In this document: positions 20,850-30,178 of the stretch, piece after piece
Layout of the letters: each line of letters begins with the position of its first letter
Position numbering within the stretch: position 1 is the first letter of the stretch
NCBI RefSeq assembly: GCF_014269035.2
Contig: NZ_JABWRP020000011.1
Location: 124,001-188,000 of the forward strand
Origin: Pseudomonas vlassakiae
Lineage (GTDB): Bacteria > Pseudomonadota > Gammaproteobacteria > Pseudomonadales > Pseudomonadaceae
DNA: 64,000 nucleotides
Direction: 5' to 3'
Position numbers and translations under genes: made by a program
Notes under the pieces: generated by a model
What the model was told of the DNA's origin: nothing
What the model saw: the letters and a program-made list of their open reading frames with translations, nothing else
Database searches by the model: none

Positions 20850-22102
20850 TCATCTCCTCGCTTGCCATGGGGCAGGCGCAGTTCGGTCAGGGTGCCACCC
20901 TGTTCATGACTATAGAGTTTCACCGAACCGCCCGCACGGGTCACGCTGGCCTTGCTCAAGAACAGGCCCAGGCCGAAGCCTTTGCCTTTGGTGGTAATGA
21001 AGGGTTTGCCGATTGCTTCGGCGATGGCCGGCGGTACACCGGGGCCATGGTCGCGGATGCTGATCAGGATGTCCTGGGCGTCCCAGTCAAGGGTCACCTG
21101 CAGGTCATCGGGGCAGGCATCGGCGGCATTGTTCAACAGGTTCAGCAGCGCCTGGGTCAGGTCCGGTGGCGGCGTCAGGCGCGGCACCAGGCCGTCGCGC
21201 AGGCGCTGGAAGCGGTAGCTGGCCTCCGGGCGCATCAGGTGCCAGCGGTTCAACGCTTCGTCGAGCCAGGCGGTGACGTCCTGTTCGACCACCGCCAGAC
21301 GGCGGTTGGCCTCGGCGGCGCGCACCAGTTGCTGCAGGGTTTCCTTGCACAGCTTGACCTGGTCCTGAAGGATCTGCAGGTCTTCCTGAAGCAGTGGGTC
21401 GGTGTGGTCCTGGCGCATTTCATTGAGCAGCACGCTCATGGTCGCCAAGGGGGTGCCCAGTTCGTGGGCCGCGCCGGCAGCCTGGGTGGCCACGGCCAGC
21501 AACTGTTCGTCACGCAGGCTTTCTTCGCGGCGCTCGGAGCGCAGTTGCTCCTGACGGCGCAGTTCCTCGGCCATGCGCGCGGCAAAGAAGGTGATCACGG
21601 CGGCGGCCAGGGCGATACTCAGCCACATGCCGTAGACCTGCATCTTGTCCCGCGCCATCGGCAGCCCCTCGAGCGGGTAGAACTGCACCAGCAGCAGGCT
21701 GTAGGCGGTCAGGGCGATGCCCGAGAGGATCAGCGAATACAGCCACGGCAAGGTCACCGCAGCGATGGCCAGCGGCACCAGGTAATAGGATACGAACGGG
21801 TTGGTCGAGCCACCCGAGTAGTACAGCAAGGCACTGTGGATCAGCAGGTCGCAGGCCAGCTGCAAGGCATATTCGGTCTCGGTGACCGGCAGCGACAGGC
21901 GCAGGCGCAGGGCGGTGAAGGCGCAGAGCAGCGACGACAGGGCCAGGGTCGCAGCCAACGAAAGCCATGGCAGTGGCAGCAGGTCGGTCCAGTAGGCGAC
22001 GCCCACGGAGCCTGCCTGGGCGGCCAGGACCAGAACGCGAATGACAGTCAGGCGCCAGAGGTTCTGGCGTGTTGCGGACAGCGGTTGTGCGGCGGCGAGC
22101 AT
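20846..22102 (-). CDS. roxS: RoxS/RegB-type redox sensor histidine kinase
   Basis: A 418-aa kinase with six N-terminal membrane helices. The quinone-binding RegB motif GGSTNPF is at 97-103, the H-box at H213 (AGAAHELGTPLATM), the redox-active Cys of RegB is matched by C252 (QVKLCKETL), and the HATPase_c domain ends with GLGLFLSKASV. In the family, oxidised ubiquinone and Cys oxidation shut the kinase off. ATG 22102 has GGGAG 5 nt upstream; the longer frame to 22198 has no support. It is divergent from the SIMPL gene (202 bp between starts, both promoters expected there). Confidence 0.94.
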   Translation of the reverse strand: MLAAAQPLSATRQNLWRLTVIRVLVLAAQAGSVGVAYWTDLLPLPWLSLAATLALSSLLCAFTALRLRLSLPVTETEYALQLACDLLIHSALLYYSGGSTNPFVSYYLVPLAIAAVTLPWLYSLILSGIALTAYSLLLVQFYPLEGLPMARDKMQVYGMWLSIALAAAVITFFAARMAEELRRQEQLRSERREESLRDEQLLAVATQAAGAAHELGTPLATMSVLLNEMRQDHTDPLLQEDLQILQDQVKLCKETLQQLVRAAEANRRLAVVEQDVTAWLDEALNRWHLMRPEASYRFQRLRDGLVPRLTPPPDLTQALLNLLNNAADACPDDLQVTLDWDAQDILISIRDHGPGVPPAIAEAIGKPFITTKGKGFGLGLFLSKASVTRAGGSVKLYSHEQGGTLTELRLPHGKRGDE

Positions 22103-22304
22103 GCGCTCTCCCGATGTGTGCTCCAGTAAAATCGGGTGGAGTATACCGAAGCCGGGCGCCCCACTGCAGCGATGCGGCAAAGCGCCACACTTTGTCACAT
22201 GTTGATGGTGGCACTTTTGAACCCACTACACGGGTCCCGGTCTGATGGGCCATGCGTGGAAAGGATGACCTCAACCCACGCCTATCATTGCCAAGGAGTA
22301 ACAC

Positions 22305-23021
22305 ATGCACATTCCACGTCGCGGCGCAGCCCTGATCCTGTCCTGTGGCCTGCTCGCCAGCCTGCCGGCCCTGGCGGCCGACGAACCGCGTTACAACCAG
22401 GTATCGTTGCGCGCCGAAGTCAGCAAGGAAGTGGCGCGCGACCTGATGGTCGTGACCCTCTACAGCGAAGCGCAGAATACCGACCCCGGCAAGCTCGCCA
22501 AGCAAATCACCGAAACCATGAACAAGGCCGTGCAGCAGGCGCGCCAGGTCAAGGACGTGAAAATCAGCCAGGGCAGCCGCAACAGCTACCCGGTGTATGA
22601 CAGCAAAGGGCAGAAGATAACCGGCTGGCGTGAGCGCGCCGAGCTGCGCCTGGAAGGTGCCGATTTCCCGGCCCTGTCCCAGCTCACCGCCGACCTGCTG
22701 CAGGACCTGAAGATGGGCAGCATGGACTTCTCCATCGCCCCGGCCACGCGCAAGGCCAGCGAAGACGAGCTGCTCAAGGATGCGGTCAATGCGTTCAAGG
22801 CCCGCGCACAGCTGGCCACCGAAGCATTGGGCGGCAAGGGCTATAAAGTGGTCAGCCTGAACCTGAACAGCTCCGGTTACCCACGCCCTTACCTGCGTAG
22901 TGCGCCGATGGCGATGAAGGCCATGGGCGCTGACGAGGCCGCGCCAGCACCGGATATCGAAGCCGGGACCAGTGAAGTCAGCATGAATGCCGACGGGCTG
23001 ATCGAAGTGCAGATGCCCTAA
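22305..23021 (+). CDS. periplasmic SIMPL-domain protein (DUF541)
   Basis: A 238-aa protein with a Sec signal peptide (residues 1-25, ending LPALAAD), then a SIMPL/DUF541 domain (VSLRAEVSKEVARDLMVVTLYSEAQ... ARQVKDVKISQGSRNSYPVYDSKGQKITGWRERAELRLEG). The family is periplasmic or outer-membrane associated, linked to oxidative stress (E. coli YggE) but without a known reaction. ATG 22305 with AAGGAG 8 nt upstream. It is divergent from roxS, so redox control by RoxR is possible but only inferred. A large REP pair follows. Confidence 0.88.
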   Translation: MHIPRRGAALILSCGLLASLPALAADEPRYNQVSLRAEVSKEVARDLMVVTLYSEAQNTDPGKLAKQITETMNKAVQQARQVKDVKISQGSRNSYPVYDSKGQKITGWRERAELRLEGADFPALSQLTADLLQDLKMGSMDFSIAPATRKASEDELLKDAVNAFKARAQLATEALGGKGYKVVSLNLNSSGYPRPYLRSAPMAMKAMGADEAAPAPDIEAGTSEVSMNADGLIEVQMP

Positions 23022-23035
23022 GCGACCACAAAAAT

Positions 23036-23156
23036 CCTGTGGGAGCGGCCTTGTGTCGCGAAAGGGGCGCGCAGCGGCCCCAAGATCTCGGCTGAACCGC
23101 TAGATTGCCGGGGCCGCCTTGCGGCCCTTTCGCGACGCAAGGCCGCTCCCACAGGG
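23036..23156. repeat. REP inverted pair, CGCGA-A(C/G)GCAAGG type, 3' of the SIMPL gene
   Basis: Arms of about 30 nt (23037-23068, CTGTGGGAGCGGCCTTGTG then TCGCGAAAGG; 23124-23155, its near-perfect complement) with a roughly 55-nt interior that holds a second GC-rich hairpin. Same variant family as 46.9 kb. It lies between two plus-strand genes. Confidence 0.8.
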
Positions 23157-23439
23157 ATCGCGTCAAATTCAAGCTTTTCAGATATTTCCTACGCACCATA
23201 GAGGTGCGTCCTACACTCTCTCCCGCACCGAAACATCTCGCAAAAAGCCATCATTTCGCCCGCGCAAACGTTCAACTTCGCTGAAAGTTATACGAATGCG
23301 ACATCCATGTACGCTCGTACTACTTTTCTGACGCCAACTATCCTTCTCCCTGTTGCATTGGGAATACCCCCTGCATAAGTATCCGCAGGTCGGCTCACGA
23401 GGCCACCTCAACCCCAAAAATGACAACAATGAGGCCACC
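23157..23439. other. leader/promoter region of the dpp locus
   Basis: About 280 bp, visibly more AT-rich than the surrounding genes, with no recognisable gene or RNA. It should hold the promoter for the first DppA-type gene. The only start-proximal signal I can support is GAGG at 23431-23434, 5 nt before the ATG at 23440. Confidence 0.4.
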
Positions 23440-25065
23440 ATGCTCAAACACGCAGTCATTCCGTTCCTGCTAGGTGCAGGCTTGCTCGCCGGTGCTCCAC
23501 TGGCCCAGGCCGCGTCCAACCTGGTGTTCTGCTCCGAAGGCAGCCCGGCCGGCTTCGACCCGGGGCAATACACCACCGGAACCGACTTCGACGCCTCGGC
23601 CGAGACCGTGTTCAACCGCCTGACCCAGTTCGAACGCGGCGGCACCGCGGTCATCCCGGGTCTGGCAACCAAATGGGACGTGGCCGACGACGGCAAGACC
23701 TACACCTTCCACCTGCGCGAAGGGGTCAAGTTCCACACCACCGACTACTTCAAGCCGACCCGCGAATTCAACGCCGACGACGTGCTGTTCACCTTCAACC
23801 GCATGCTCGACAAGAATCACCCGTTCCGTAAGGCCTACCCCACCGAATTCCCTTACTTCACCGACATGGGCATGGACAAGAACATCGCCAAGGTGGAGAA
23901 GCTTGACGATCACACGGTGAAGTTCACCCTCAATGAAGTGGACGCCGCGTTCATCCAGAACCTGGCCATGAGCTTCGCCTCCATCCAGTCCGCCGAGTAC
24001 GCCGGGCAATTGCTCAAGGACGGCAAGGCCGCCGACATCAACCAGAAGCCGATCGGCACCGGCCCGTTCGTGTTCAGCAAGTACCAGAAGGACGCGCAGA
24101 TCCGCTTCAAGGGCAACAAGGACTACTGGAAGCCCGAAGATGTGAAGATCGACAACCTGATCTTCGCCATCTCCACCGACGCCTCCGTGCGCATGCAGAA
24201 GCTGAAGAAGAATGAGTGCCAGGTCACCTTGTTCCCGCGGCCGGCCGACATCGAGCCGCTGAAGGCCGACAAGAACCTGCAGATGCCCCAGCAGGCCGGC
24301 TTCAACCTCGGCTACATCGCCTACAACGTGATGGACAAGATCAAGGGCAGCAACGAGCCTAACCCGATGGCCCAGCTGCAAGTCCGCCAGGCACTGGACA
24401 TGGCCGTGGACAAGAAGAAGATCATCGAATCGGTCTACCAGGGCGCGGGCCAGCTGGCGGTCAACGCCATGCCGCCCACACAGTGGTCGTATGACACCAG
24501 CATCAAGGACGCACCGTACGACCCCGAGAAGGCCAAACAACTGCTCAAGGAAGCCGGCATCAAGGAAGGCACCGAGATCACCCTGTGGGCCATGCCCGTG
24601 CAACGTCCCTACAACCCCAACGCCAAGCTGATGGCCGAGATGCTGCAGTCCGACTGGGCCAAGATCGGTATCAAATCGAAGATTGTCAGCTACGAGTGGG
24701 GCGAGTACATCAAGCGCTCCAAAGGCGGAGAACAGGGCGCCATGCTGATCGGCTGGAGCGGTGACAACGGTGACCCGGACAACTGGCTCGGCACCTTGTA
24801 CGGCTGCGACGCCGTCGACGGCAACAACTTCTCCAAGTGGTGCTTCAAGCCCTACGACGACCTGATCAAGCAGGCCAAGGCCACGTCCGACCAGGCCAAG
24901 CGCACCGAGCTGTACCAGAAGGCCCAGCACATCCTCAAGGAACAGGTGCCGATCACGCCGATCGCCCACTCCACGGTCTACCAACCGATGAGCGCCAAGG
25001 TGAAGGACTTCAAGATCAGCCCGTTCGGGTTGAACAGCTTCTACGGCGTCAGCGTGGACAAATAG
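23440..25065 (+). CDS. dppA: dipeptide-binding protein DppA (first copy)
   Basis: A 541-aa SBP_bac_5 periplasmic binding protein with a signal peptide (residues 1-24, ending LAQAAS). It starts the mature protein NLVFCSEGSPAGFDPGQ, as in E. coli DppA. The ligand region includes SYEWGEY and the GDNGDPDN motif (about residues 445-452), whose Asp binds the peptide amino group in E. coli DppA, plus MPVQRPYNPNAK. It delivers dipeptides to DppBCDF. ATG 23440 has GAGG 5 nt upstream. It is about two-thirds or more identical by eye to the next gene, suggesting tandem duplication; the transporter itself lies downstream. Confidence 0.93.
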   Translation: MLKHAVIPFLLGAGLLAGAPLAQAASNLVFCSEGSPAGFDPGQYTTGTDFDASAETVFNRLTQFERGGTAVIPGLATKWDVADDGKTYTFHLREGVKFHTTDYFKPTREFNADDVLFTFNRMLDKNHPFRKAYPTEFPYFTDMGMDKNIAKVEKLDDHTVKFTLNEVDAAFIQNLAMSFASIQSAEYAGQLLKDGKAADINQKPIGTGPFVFSKYQKDAQIRFKGNKDYWKPEDVKIDNLIFAISTDASVRMQKLKKNECQVTLFPRPADIEPLKADKNLQMPQQAGFNLGYIAYNVMDKIKGSNEPNPMAQLQVRQALDMAVDKKKIIESVYQGAGQLAVNAMPPTQWSYDTSIKDAPYDPEKAKQLLKEAGIKEGTEITLWAMPVQRPYNPNAKLMAEMLQSDWAKIGIKSKIVSYEWGEYIKRSKGGEQGAMLIGWSGDNGDPDNWLGTLYGCDAVDGNNFSKWCFKPYDDLIKQAKATSDQAKRTELYQKAQHILKEQVPITPIAHSTVYQPMSAKVKDFKISPFGLNSFYGVSVDK

Positions 25066-25076
25066 GGTAGCTCCCC

Positions 25077-25101
25077 GCACCCGCCGCTCGAAGGCGGGTG
25101 C
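25077..25101 (+). terminator. hairpin between the two tandem DppA genes
   Basis: GCACCCGCC (25077-25085) and GGCGGGTGC (25093-25101) form a perfect 9-bp stem with a 7-nt loop in the 149-bp gap between the tandem binding-protein genes. No U-tract follows, so it is likely an attenuator or 3' stabiliser that lets the first binding protein be made in excess. Confidence 0.55.
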
Positions 25102-25214
25102 GCCTCACCACCAAGCATTTCGTGCCCCCTCCGACGCTACCCGCGACGGAGTCGGGAAACTGTTGCCGTCATTCGTACCCCGAAGCGGCTTGAACAGCTG
25201 GAAAAGGAATCGCC

Positions 25215-26807
25215 ATGCGCCACGTCACTCGCCTTTCGCCCCTGCTTGCCCTCGGCCTGCTGAGCCAGGCCCCTGCCCTTCAGGCCAAGAACCTGGTGTT
25301 CTGCTCCGAAGGCAGCCCGGCCGGCTTCGACACCGCCCAGTACACCAGTGCCACCGACAACGACGCCGCCGAGCCGATCTACAATCGCCTGGTGGAGTTC
25401 GAACGTGGCGGCACCGCCGTGCACCCGGCGCTGGCGACCCGGTGGGAAGTTTCCGAAGACGGCTTGCGCTATACCTTCCACTTGCGCCCCGGCGTGAAGT
25501 TCCACGCCAACAAGGCCTTCACGCCGAGCCGTGATTTCAATGCCGATGACGTGCTGTTCACCTTCAACCGCATGCTCGACAGGGACCAGCCGTTCCGTAA
25601 GGCCTACCCCACCGAATTCCCATACTTCGTCAGCATGGGACTGGACAAGAACATCACCCGGGTCGAGAAGACCGACCCAATGACCGTGGTGTTCACCCTG
25701 AACAAGGTCGATGCCGCGTTCATCCAGAACCTGGCGATGAGCTTCGCCTCGATACTCTCGGCCGAGTACGCCGAAACGTTGCTGGCCAGTGGGCGCCCCA
25801 GCGACATCAACCAGCAACCGATCGGCACCGGGCCGTTCGTGTTCCAGCGTTACCAGAAGGATTCGCAGATTCGCTTCAAGGGCAACCCGGATTACTGGGC
25901 GCCTGATGAAGTGAAGATCGACAACCTGGTGTTCTCGATCAATACCGACCCATCGGTGCGCATCCAGAAGCTGCGCCGCAACGAATGCCAGGTCACCCTG
26001 CACCCGCGCCCGGCCGACCTGCCGGCGCTCAAGGCCGACGGCAAGCTGCAGGTCATGCAACAGCCCGGCTTCAACCTCGGCTATATCGCCTATAACACCC
26101 AGCACCCACCGTTCGACCGCCTCGAAGTGCGCCAGGCCATGGACATGGCGGTGAACAAGCAGGCCATCATCCAGGCGGTGTACCAGGACTCCGGCCAGTT
26201 GGCAGTCAATGCCATGCCGCCAACCCAGTGGTCCTACGACAACAGCCTCAAGGACGCGCCGTACGACCCGGAAAAAGCCAAACAGTTACTGCAGCAGGCC
26301 GGGGTCAAGCCCGGCACCGAGATCACCCTGTGGGCCATGCCGGTACAGCGCCCTTACAACCCCAACGCCAAGCTGATGGCCGAAATGCTCCAGGCCGACT
26401 GGAACAAGCTCGGCTTCAAGGTGCGCATCGTCAGTTACGAATGGGGCGAATACCTCAAGCGCATGAAGAGTGGCGAACACGACATCGCCCTGATCGGCTG
26501 GACGGGCGACAACGGAGACCCGGACAACTGGCTCGGCACCCTCTACAACTGCGACGCCATTGGCAGCAACAACTATTCGCTGTGGTGCGACCCGCAATAC
26601 GACCGCCTGGTCAAGCAGGCCAAGCAGGTGACCGACCGCGAGCAACGCACGGCGCTTTATCAGCAGGCCCAGCAGCGCCTCAAACAGCAGGTGCCGATCA
26701 CCCCGGTAGCGCATTCCACGGTGAACCAGCCGTTGAGCATCAAGGTGGCCGATTTCAAGGTCAGCCCGTTCGGCCGCAATGACTTTTCCGGTGTGAGTGT
26801 TGACTGA
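25215..26807 (+). CDS. DppA-type peptide-binding protein (second copy)
   Basis: A 530-aa SBP_bac_5 protein with a signal peptide ending ALQA, mature start KNLVFCSEGSPAGFDTAQ. It retains MPVQRPYNPNAK and GDNGDPDNW as in the first copy, so a dipeptide pocket is expected, but many surface positions differ. Shine-Dalgarno AAGGAA upstream of ATG 25215. It is tandem to the first copy and followed by a REP-like pair and an OprD porin. Separate maintenance of both copies suggests different affinity or expression; this is inference. Confidence 0.9.
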   Translation: MRHVTRLSPLLALGLLSQAPALQAKNLVFCSEGSPAGFDTAQYTSATDNDAAEPIYNRLVEFERGGTAVHPALATRWEVSEDGLRYTFHLRPGVKFHANKAFTPSRDFNADDVLFTFNRMLDRDQPFRKAYPTEFPYFVSMGLDKNITRVEKTDPMTVVFTLNKVDAAFIQNLAMSFASILSAEYAETLLASGRPSDINQQPIGTGPFVFQRYQKDSQIRFKGNPDYWAPDEVKIDNLVFSINTDPSVRIQKLRRNECQVTLHPRPADLPALKADGKLQVMQQPGFNLGYIAYNTQHPPFDRLEVRQAMDMAVNKQAIIQAVYQDSGQLAVNAMPPTQWSYDNSLKDAPYDPEKAKQLLQQAGVKPGTEITLWAMPVQRPYNPNAKLMAEMLQADWNKLGFKVRIVSYEWGEYLKRMKSGEHDIALIGWTGDNGDPDNWLGTLYNCDAIGSNNYSLWCDPQYDRLVKQAKQVTDREQRTALYQQAQQRLKQQVPITPVAHSTVNQPLSIKVADFKVSPFGRNDFSGVSVD

Positions 26808-26830
26808 CCTTTAACCCTCGAAGGCCTCTT

Positions 26831-26901
26831 CGCAGGTAAACCCGCTCCCACAGGATCACGACAGGTTCGAGCTTGCGCCCTACCTGCAGGAGCGGGTTTA
26901 T
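26831..26901. repeat. degenerate REP pair 3' of the second DppA gene
   Basis: CGCAGGTAAACCCGCTCCC (26831-26849) and the region GGAGCGGGTTTATCGAGG (26888-26905) are partial complements with mismatches, and AAAGGGCCGG follows. It resembles the 20.2-kb pair but is more decayed. It lies in the 247-bp gap before the OprD porin gene, in which I see nothing else except the porin Shine-Dalgarno. Confidence 0.55.
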
Positions 26902-27054
26902 CGAGGCGTCGAACCTCCGCGAAAGGGCCGGGACAGGCAACACACCTCCTCCGATTTTGCCCGGCAACCCCGGGCAACCCTGGCAACACCGCAGCAAACA
27001 ACCCGGCCCACAAGGCCAGGTGATAACTAAAAGAACAGAAAGGGAGCTTTAACT

Positions 27055-28434
27055 TTGAGACTATTCACCTTGACCGCTTTGGCCTTATCCATCGGCACCT
27101 TTTCCGCCGTGACAGAGGCCGACACCCAGAGCCAGGACTACATCCCGTTCAGCCTGAAATCCAGCAGCGAACAGGACCAGGCCAATGGCTTCATCGACGG
27201 CCAGAGCCTGTCCGGCAGCACCCGCAACTGGTATGCCCACGAACGTGCCACCCGCGCACCGCTGTGGAAGTACTACAAGGGCGACGGCACCCGCCACGAT
27301 ACCCACAGCCGCGACAACTGGGTGCAGGGCACCATCCTCAACTACAGCTCGGGCTTCACCCAGGGCACTGTCGGCTTTGCCGTCGAGGCCGCCGGCTACA
27401 ACGCGATCGCCCTGCAACAGGGCCGCGCCGCGATCGCCGGCCCGAACAACCGGACGCTCACCCACAGCGACGGCGACCCGGTCGGCCAGTGGAGCAAGAT
27501 GGGCCTGGCCAACGTCAAGGCGCGTGTGTCCAATACGACCCTCACCGTCGGCCGCCAGTCTGTGGACACACCGATGATCGCCTACATCGGCAACCGTGCG
27601 TTGCCGTCGAGCTTCCAGGGCGCATTCCTGCACAGCGCCGAGTTCGACAACCTGTCGCTCGACCTGGGTACCTTCGACCGCGTTTCGCCACGCACCGAAC
27701 AGAGCCTGAGCAAGTTCCGCAGCGAATACGGCGCCACCGGCGTCGAGACCGACCGCGCCAGCACCGCCGGGGTCAACTACCAGCCGTTCAAGAGCCTGAC
27801 CACCAGCCTGTACGCCACCAAGGTCGACGACTTCTGGAACCAGTACTACTTCGGCGCCAGCCATGTGCTCGGCGACAACGCCGTACTCGCCCTGACCACC
27901 GGCCTGAACTACTACAAGACGGTGGACGAGGGCAGCAAGAAGATGGGTGAGATCGACAACGACACCTACAGCCTGTCGTTCGGCCTGACCCACCAGGCGC
28001 ACACCCTCACCGCGTCGTGGCAGCAAGTCAACGGCAACGAGTATTTCGACTACCTGCACGAAACCAACGGCATCTACCTGGCCAACTCGCTGCTGTCGGA
28101 CTTCAACGGCCCCAACGAGAAATCCCTGCAGATCTCCTACGTGCTGAACATGGCGCCGTACGGCGTACCAGGCCTCAAGTTCAACCTGTACAACGCCCGT
28201 GGCTGGGGCATCGACGGCACCCACTACCGGGGCACCGCCTATGACGTCAACGGCCTGGATGGCGAAACCCACTACGAGTGGGGCATCGGCACCAGCTATG
28301 CCGTACAGAGCGGGCCGTTCAAGGACACCAGCATCCGCGCCACCTACACCGCCCACCGCGCCAGCAAGGCGCAGGCCGATGGCAGCCTCGACGAGTTCCG
28401 CTTGGTGACCACCATTCCATTCAACATTCTTTGA
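27055..28434 (+). CDS. opdP: OprD-family outer-membrane porin (OpdP type)
   Basis: A 459-aa OprD-family porin: signal peptide (residues 1-23, ending VTEAD), then alternating beta-strands typical of OccD channels (FSLKSSSEQDQANGFIDGQSLSGSTRNWYAHERAT, VGRQSVDTPMIAYIGNRALPSSFQGA) and the C-terminal aromatic-rich strand FRLVTTIPFNIL. Its position inside the dpp locus matches OpdP, the glycine-glutamate dipeptide channel of P. aeruginosa, so it probably feeds DppA across the outer membrane. The start is TTG at 27055 with GGGAG 7 nt upstream. The symbol rests on locus context. Confidence 0.85.
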   Translation: MRLFTLTALALSIGTFSAVTEADTQSQDYIPFSLKSSSEQDQANGFIDGQSLSGSTRNWYAHERATRAPLWKYYKGDGTRHDTHSRDNWVQGTILNYSSGFTQGTVGFAVEAAGYNAIALQQGRAAIAGPNNRTLTHSDGDPVGQWSKMGLANVKARVSNTTLTVGRQSVDTPMIAYIGNRALPSSFQGAFLHSAEFDNLSLDLGTFDRVSPRTEQSLSKFRSEYGATGVETDRASTAGVNYQPFKSLTTSLYATKVDDFWNQYYFGASHVLGDNAVLALTTGLNYYKTVDEGSKKMGEIDNDTYSLSFGLTHQAHTLTASWQQVNGNEYFDYLHETNGIYLANSLLSDFNGPNEKSLQISYVLNMAPYGVPGLKFNLYNARGWGIDGTHYRGTAYDVNGLDGETHYEWGIGTSYAVQSGPFKDTSIRATYTAHRASKAQADGSLDEFRLVTTIPFNIL

Positions 28435-28507
28435 CCGATGGCGCCATGGCCCGCTTCAACCCGGGCCGTGGCGGCTACGCTGGAATCATTGCAAGCAGGG
28501 AGTTTCC

Positions 28508-30103
28508 ATGACATCGCTACCGCTCCGCGCTGCCCTGGCAGCGGTCATCCTGGGCGCCGCCGGCAACCTCGCGGCCAAGCCGCTGGTGGTGTGCACCGAA
28601 GCCAGCCCGGAAGGCTTCGACATCGTCCAGTACACCACTGCAGTCACCGCCGATGCCTCGGCCGAGACGGTGTTCAACCGCCTGGTCGACTTCAAGCCTG
28701 GCACCACCGACATTCAGCCGGCCCTGGCCGAACGCTGGGACATTTCAGCGGACGGGCTGACCTACACCTTCCACCTGCGTGAAGGGGTGAAGTTCCACAC
28801 CACCGACTACTTCAAGCCAACCCGCGAGTTCAACGCCGATGACGTGCTGTGGAGCCTGAATCGACAGCTCGACCCAAGCCATCCGTGGCACGACAAGACC
28901 AGCGTCGGCTACCCGTACTTCGAGAGCATGGCCTTCAAGGAATTGCTCAAGTCGGTGACCAAGACCGACGACCACACCGTGGTGATCACCCTGACCCGCC
29001 CGGAAGCCCCCTTCCTGCGCGACATGGCCATGGCCTTCACCTCGATCTACTCCGCCGAATACGGTGACCAGTTGCTCAAGGCCGGCAAGACCGGCGACCT
29101 CAATAGCAAGCCGATCGGCACCGGCCCATTCATTTTCCAGCGTTACAACAAGGACGCCCAGGTCCGCTACAAGCCCAACCCGGACTATTTCCGCGGCAAG
29201 CCGCCGGCCGATGCGCTGGTGTTCGCCATCGCCACCGACAGCAACGTGCGCCTGCAGAAGCTGCGCGCCAACGAATGCCAGGTGGCGCTGTACCCCAAGC
29301 CCGATGACGTACCGCTGATCAAGAACGACCCGACACTCAAGGTCGACGAAATCGAAGCCTTGGTCACCGGCTACATTTCGATGAACACCGAACACAAATA
29401 CCTGAGCGACGTGCGTGTGCGCAAAGCCATCAACATGGCCTTCGACCGCCAGACCCACGTCGATCAGCTGTTCGGCAAGGGCAACGCACTGGTCGGCGTA
29501 AACCCCTACCCCCCCACCATGATCGGTTACAACACCGAGAACAAGAACCCGCCCCGCGACCTGGCCAAGGCCCGCGAGCTGCTCAAGGAAGCTGGCGTGC
29601 CGGAGGGCACGGTGATCACCCTGTTCACCCGCAACGGCGGCGGCCCGACCAACCCCAACCCGCGGCTTTCCGCGGAAATGCTCCAGGCAGACCTCAAACA
29701 GATCGGCCTGAAGCTGGACATCCGCGTGATGGAATGGGCCGAGATGCTGCGCCGCGCCAAGAAGGGTGAGGCGGACCTGGTCTCCACCGGCTGGGCCGGC
29801 GACAACGGCGACCCGGACAACTTCCTCAGCCCGCTGCTCAGTTGCGATGCTGCCAGAAGCGGCGAGAACTATGCACGCTGGTGCAACCCTAAGTTCCAGG
29901 AACTGATCACTCGCGCCCGCGAAGTGATCGACAACGACCAACGCGCCAGGCTCTATGCCGAGGCTTTGAAGGTGTACGATGACGATCAACCCTGGATCAG
30001 CATGGCCCATCCGAAGATGTTCACCGCCATGCGTGACAACGTGGAGGGCTATGTGATCAACCCTCTGACCAACAACAACTTCGCCACCACCCGGGTGAAG
30101 TAG
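28508..30103 (+). CDS. third, diverged DppA-type binding protein
   Basis: A 531-aa SBP_bac_5 protein with a signal peptide (ending NLAAKP). It keeps the GDNGDPDN motif (Asp ligand for the peptide amino group). The segment corresponding to MPVQRPYNPNAK in the other two copies reads TRNGGGPTNPNPR, and its C-terminal half is much more divergent. A changed peptide specificity (for example tripeptides) is therefore likely, but the ligand cannot be named. GGGAG 5 nt upstream of ATG 28508. It is 75 bp before dppB, the closest of the three to the permease genes. Confidence 0.88.
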   Translation: MTSLPLRAALAAVILGAAGNLAAKPLVVCTEASPEGFDIVQYTTAVTADASAETVFNRLVDFKPGTTDIQPALAERWDISADGLTYTFHLREGVKFHTTDYFKPTREFNADDVLWSLNRQLDPSHPWHDKTSVGYPYFESMAFKELLKSVTKTDDHTVVITLTRPEAPFLRDMAMAFTSIYSAEYGDQLLKAGKTGDLNSKPIGTGPFIFQRYNKDAQVRYKPNPDYFRGKPPADALVFAIATDSNVRLQKLRANECQVALYPKPDDVPLIKNDPTLKVDEIEALVTGYISMNTEHKYLSDVRVRKAINMAFDRQTHVDQLFGKGNALVGVNPYPPTMIGYNTENKNPPRDLAKARELLKEAGVPEGTVITLFTRNGGGPTNPNPRLSAEMLQADLKQIGLKLDIRVMEWAEMLRRAKKGEADLVSTGWAGDNGDPDNFLSPLLSCDAARSGENYARWCNPKFQELITRAREVIDNDQRARLYAEALKVYDDDQPWISMAHPKMFTAMRDNVEGYVINPLTNNNFATTRVK

Positions 30104-30117
30104 AACAACAACGACCG

Positions 30118-30146
30118 CCGGGACCCCACACGGGCACCGGCGGCAC
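30118..30146 (+). terminator. hairpin between the third DppA gene and dppB
   Basis: CCGCCGG (30118-30124) pairs with CCGGCGG (30140-30146) across a 15-nt loop with internal C/G-rich complementarity. No U-tract. The usual arrangement for binding-protein operons is an attenuating hairpin between the abundant binding protein and the membrane genes, which fits this one. Confidence 0.5.
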
Positions 30147-30178
30147 TGCCCTGACCGGCTGATGAGGTAACCCCGACA

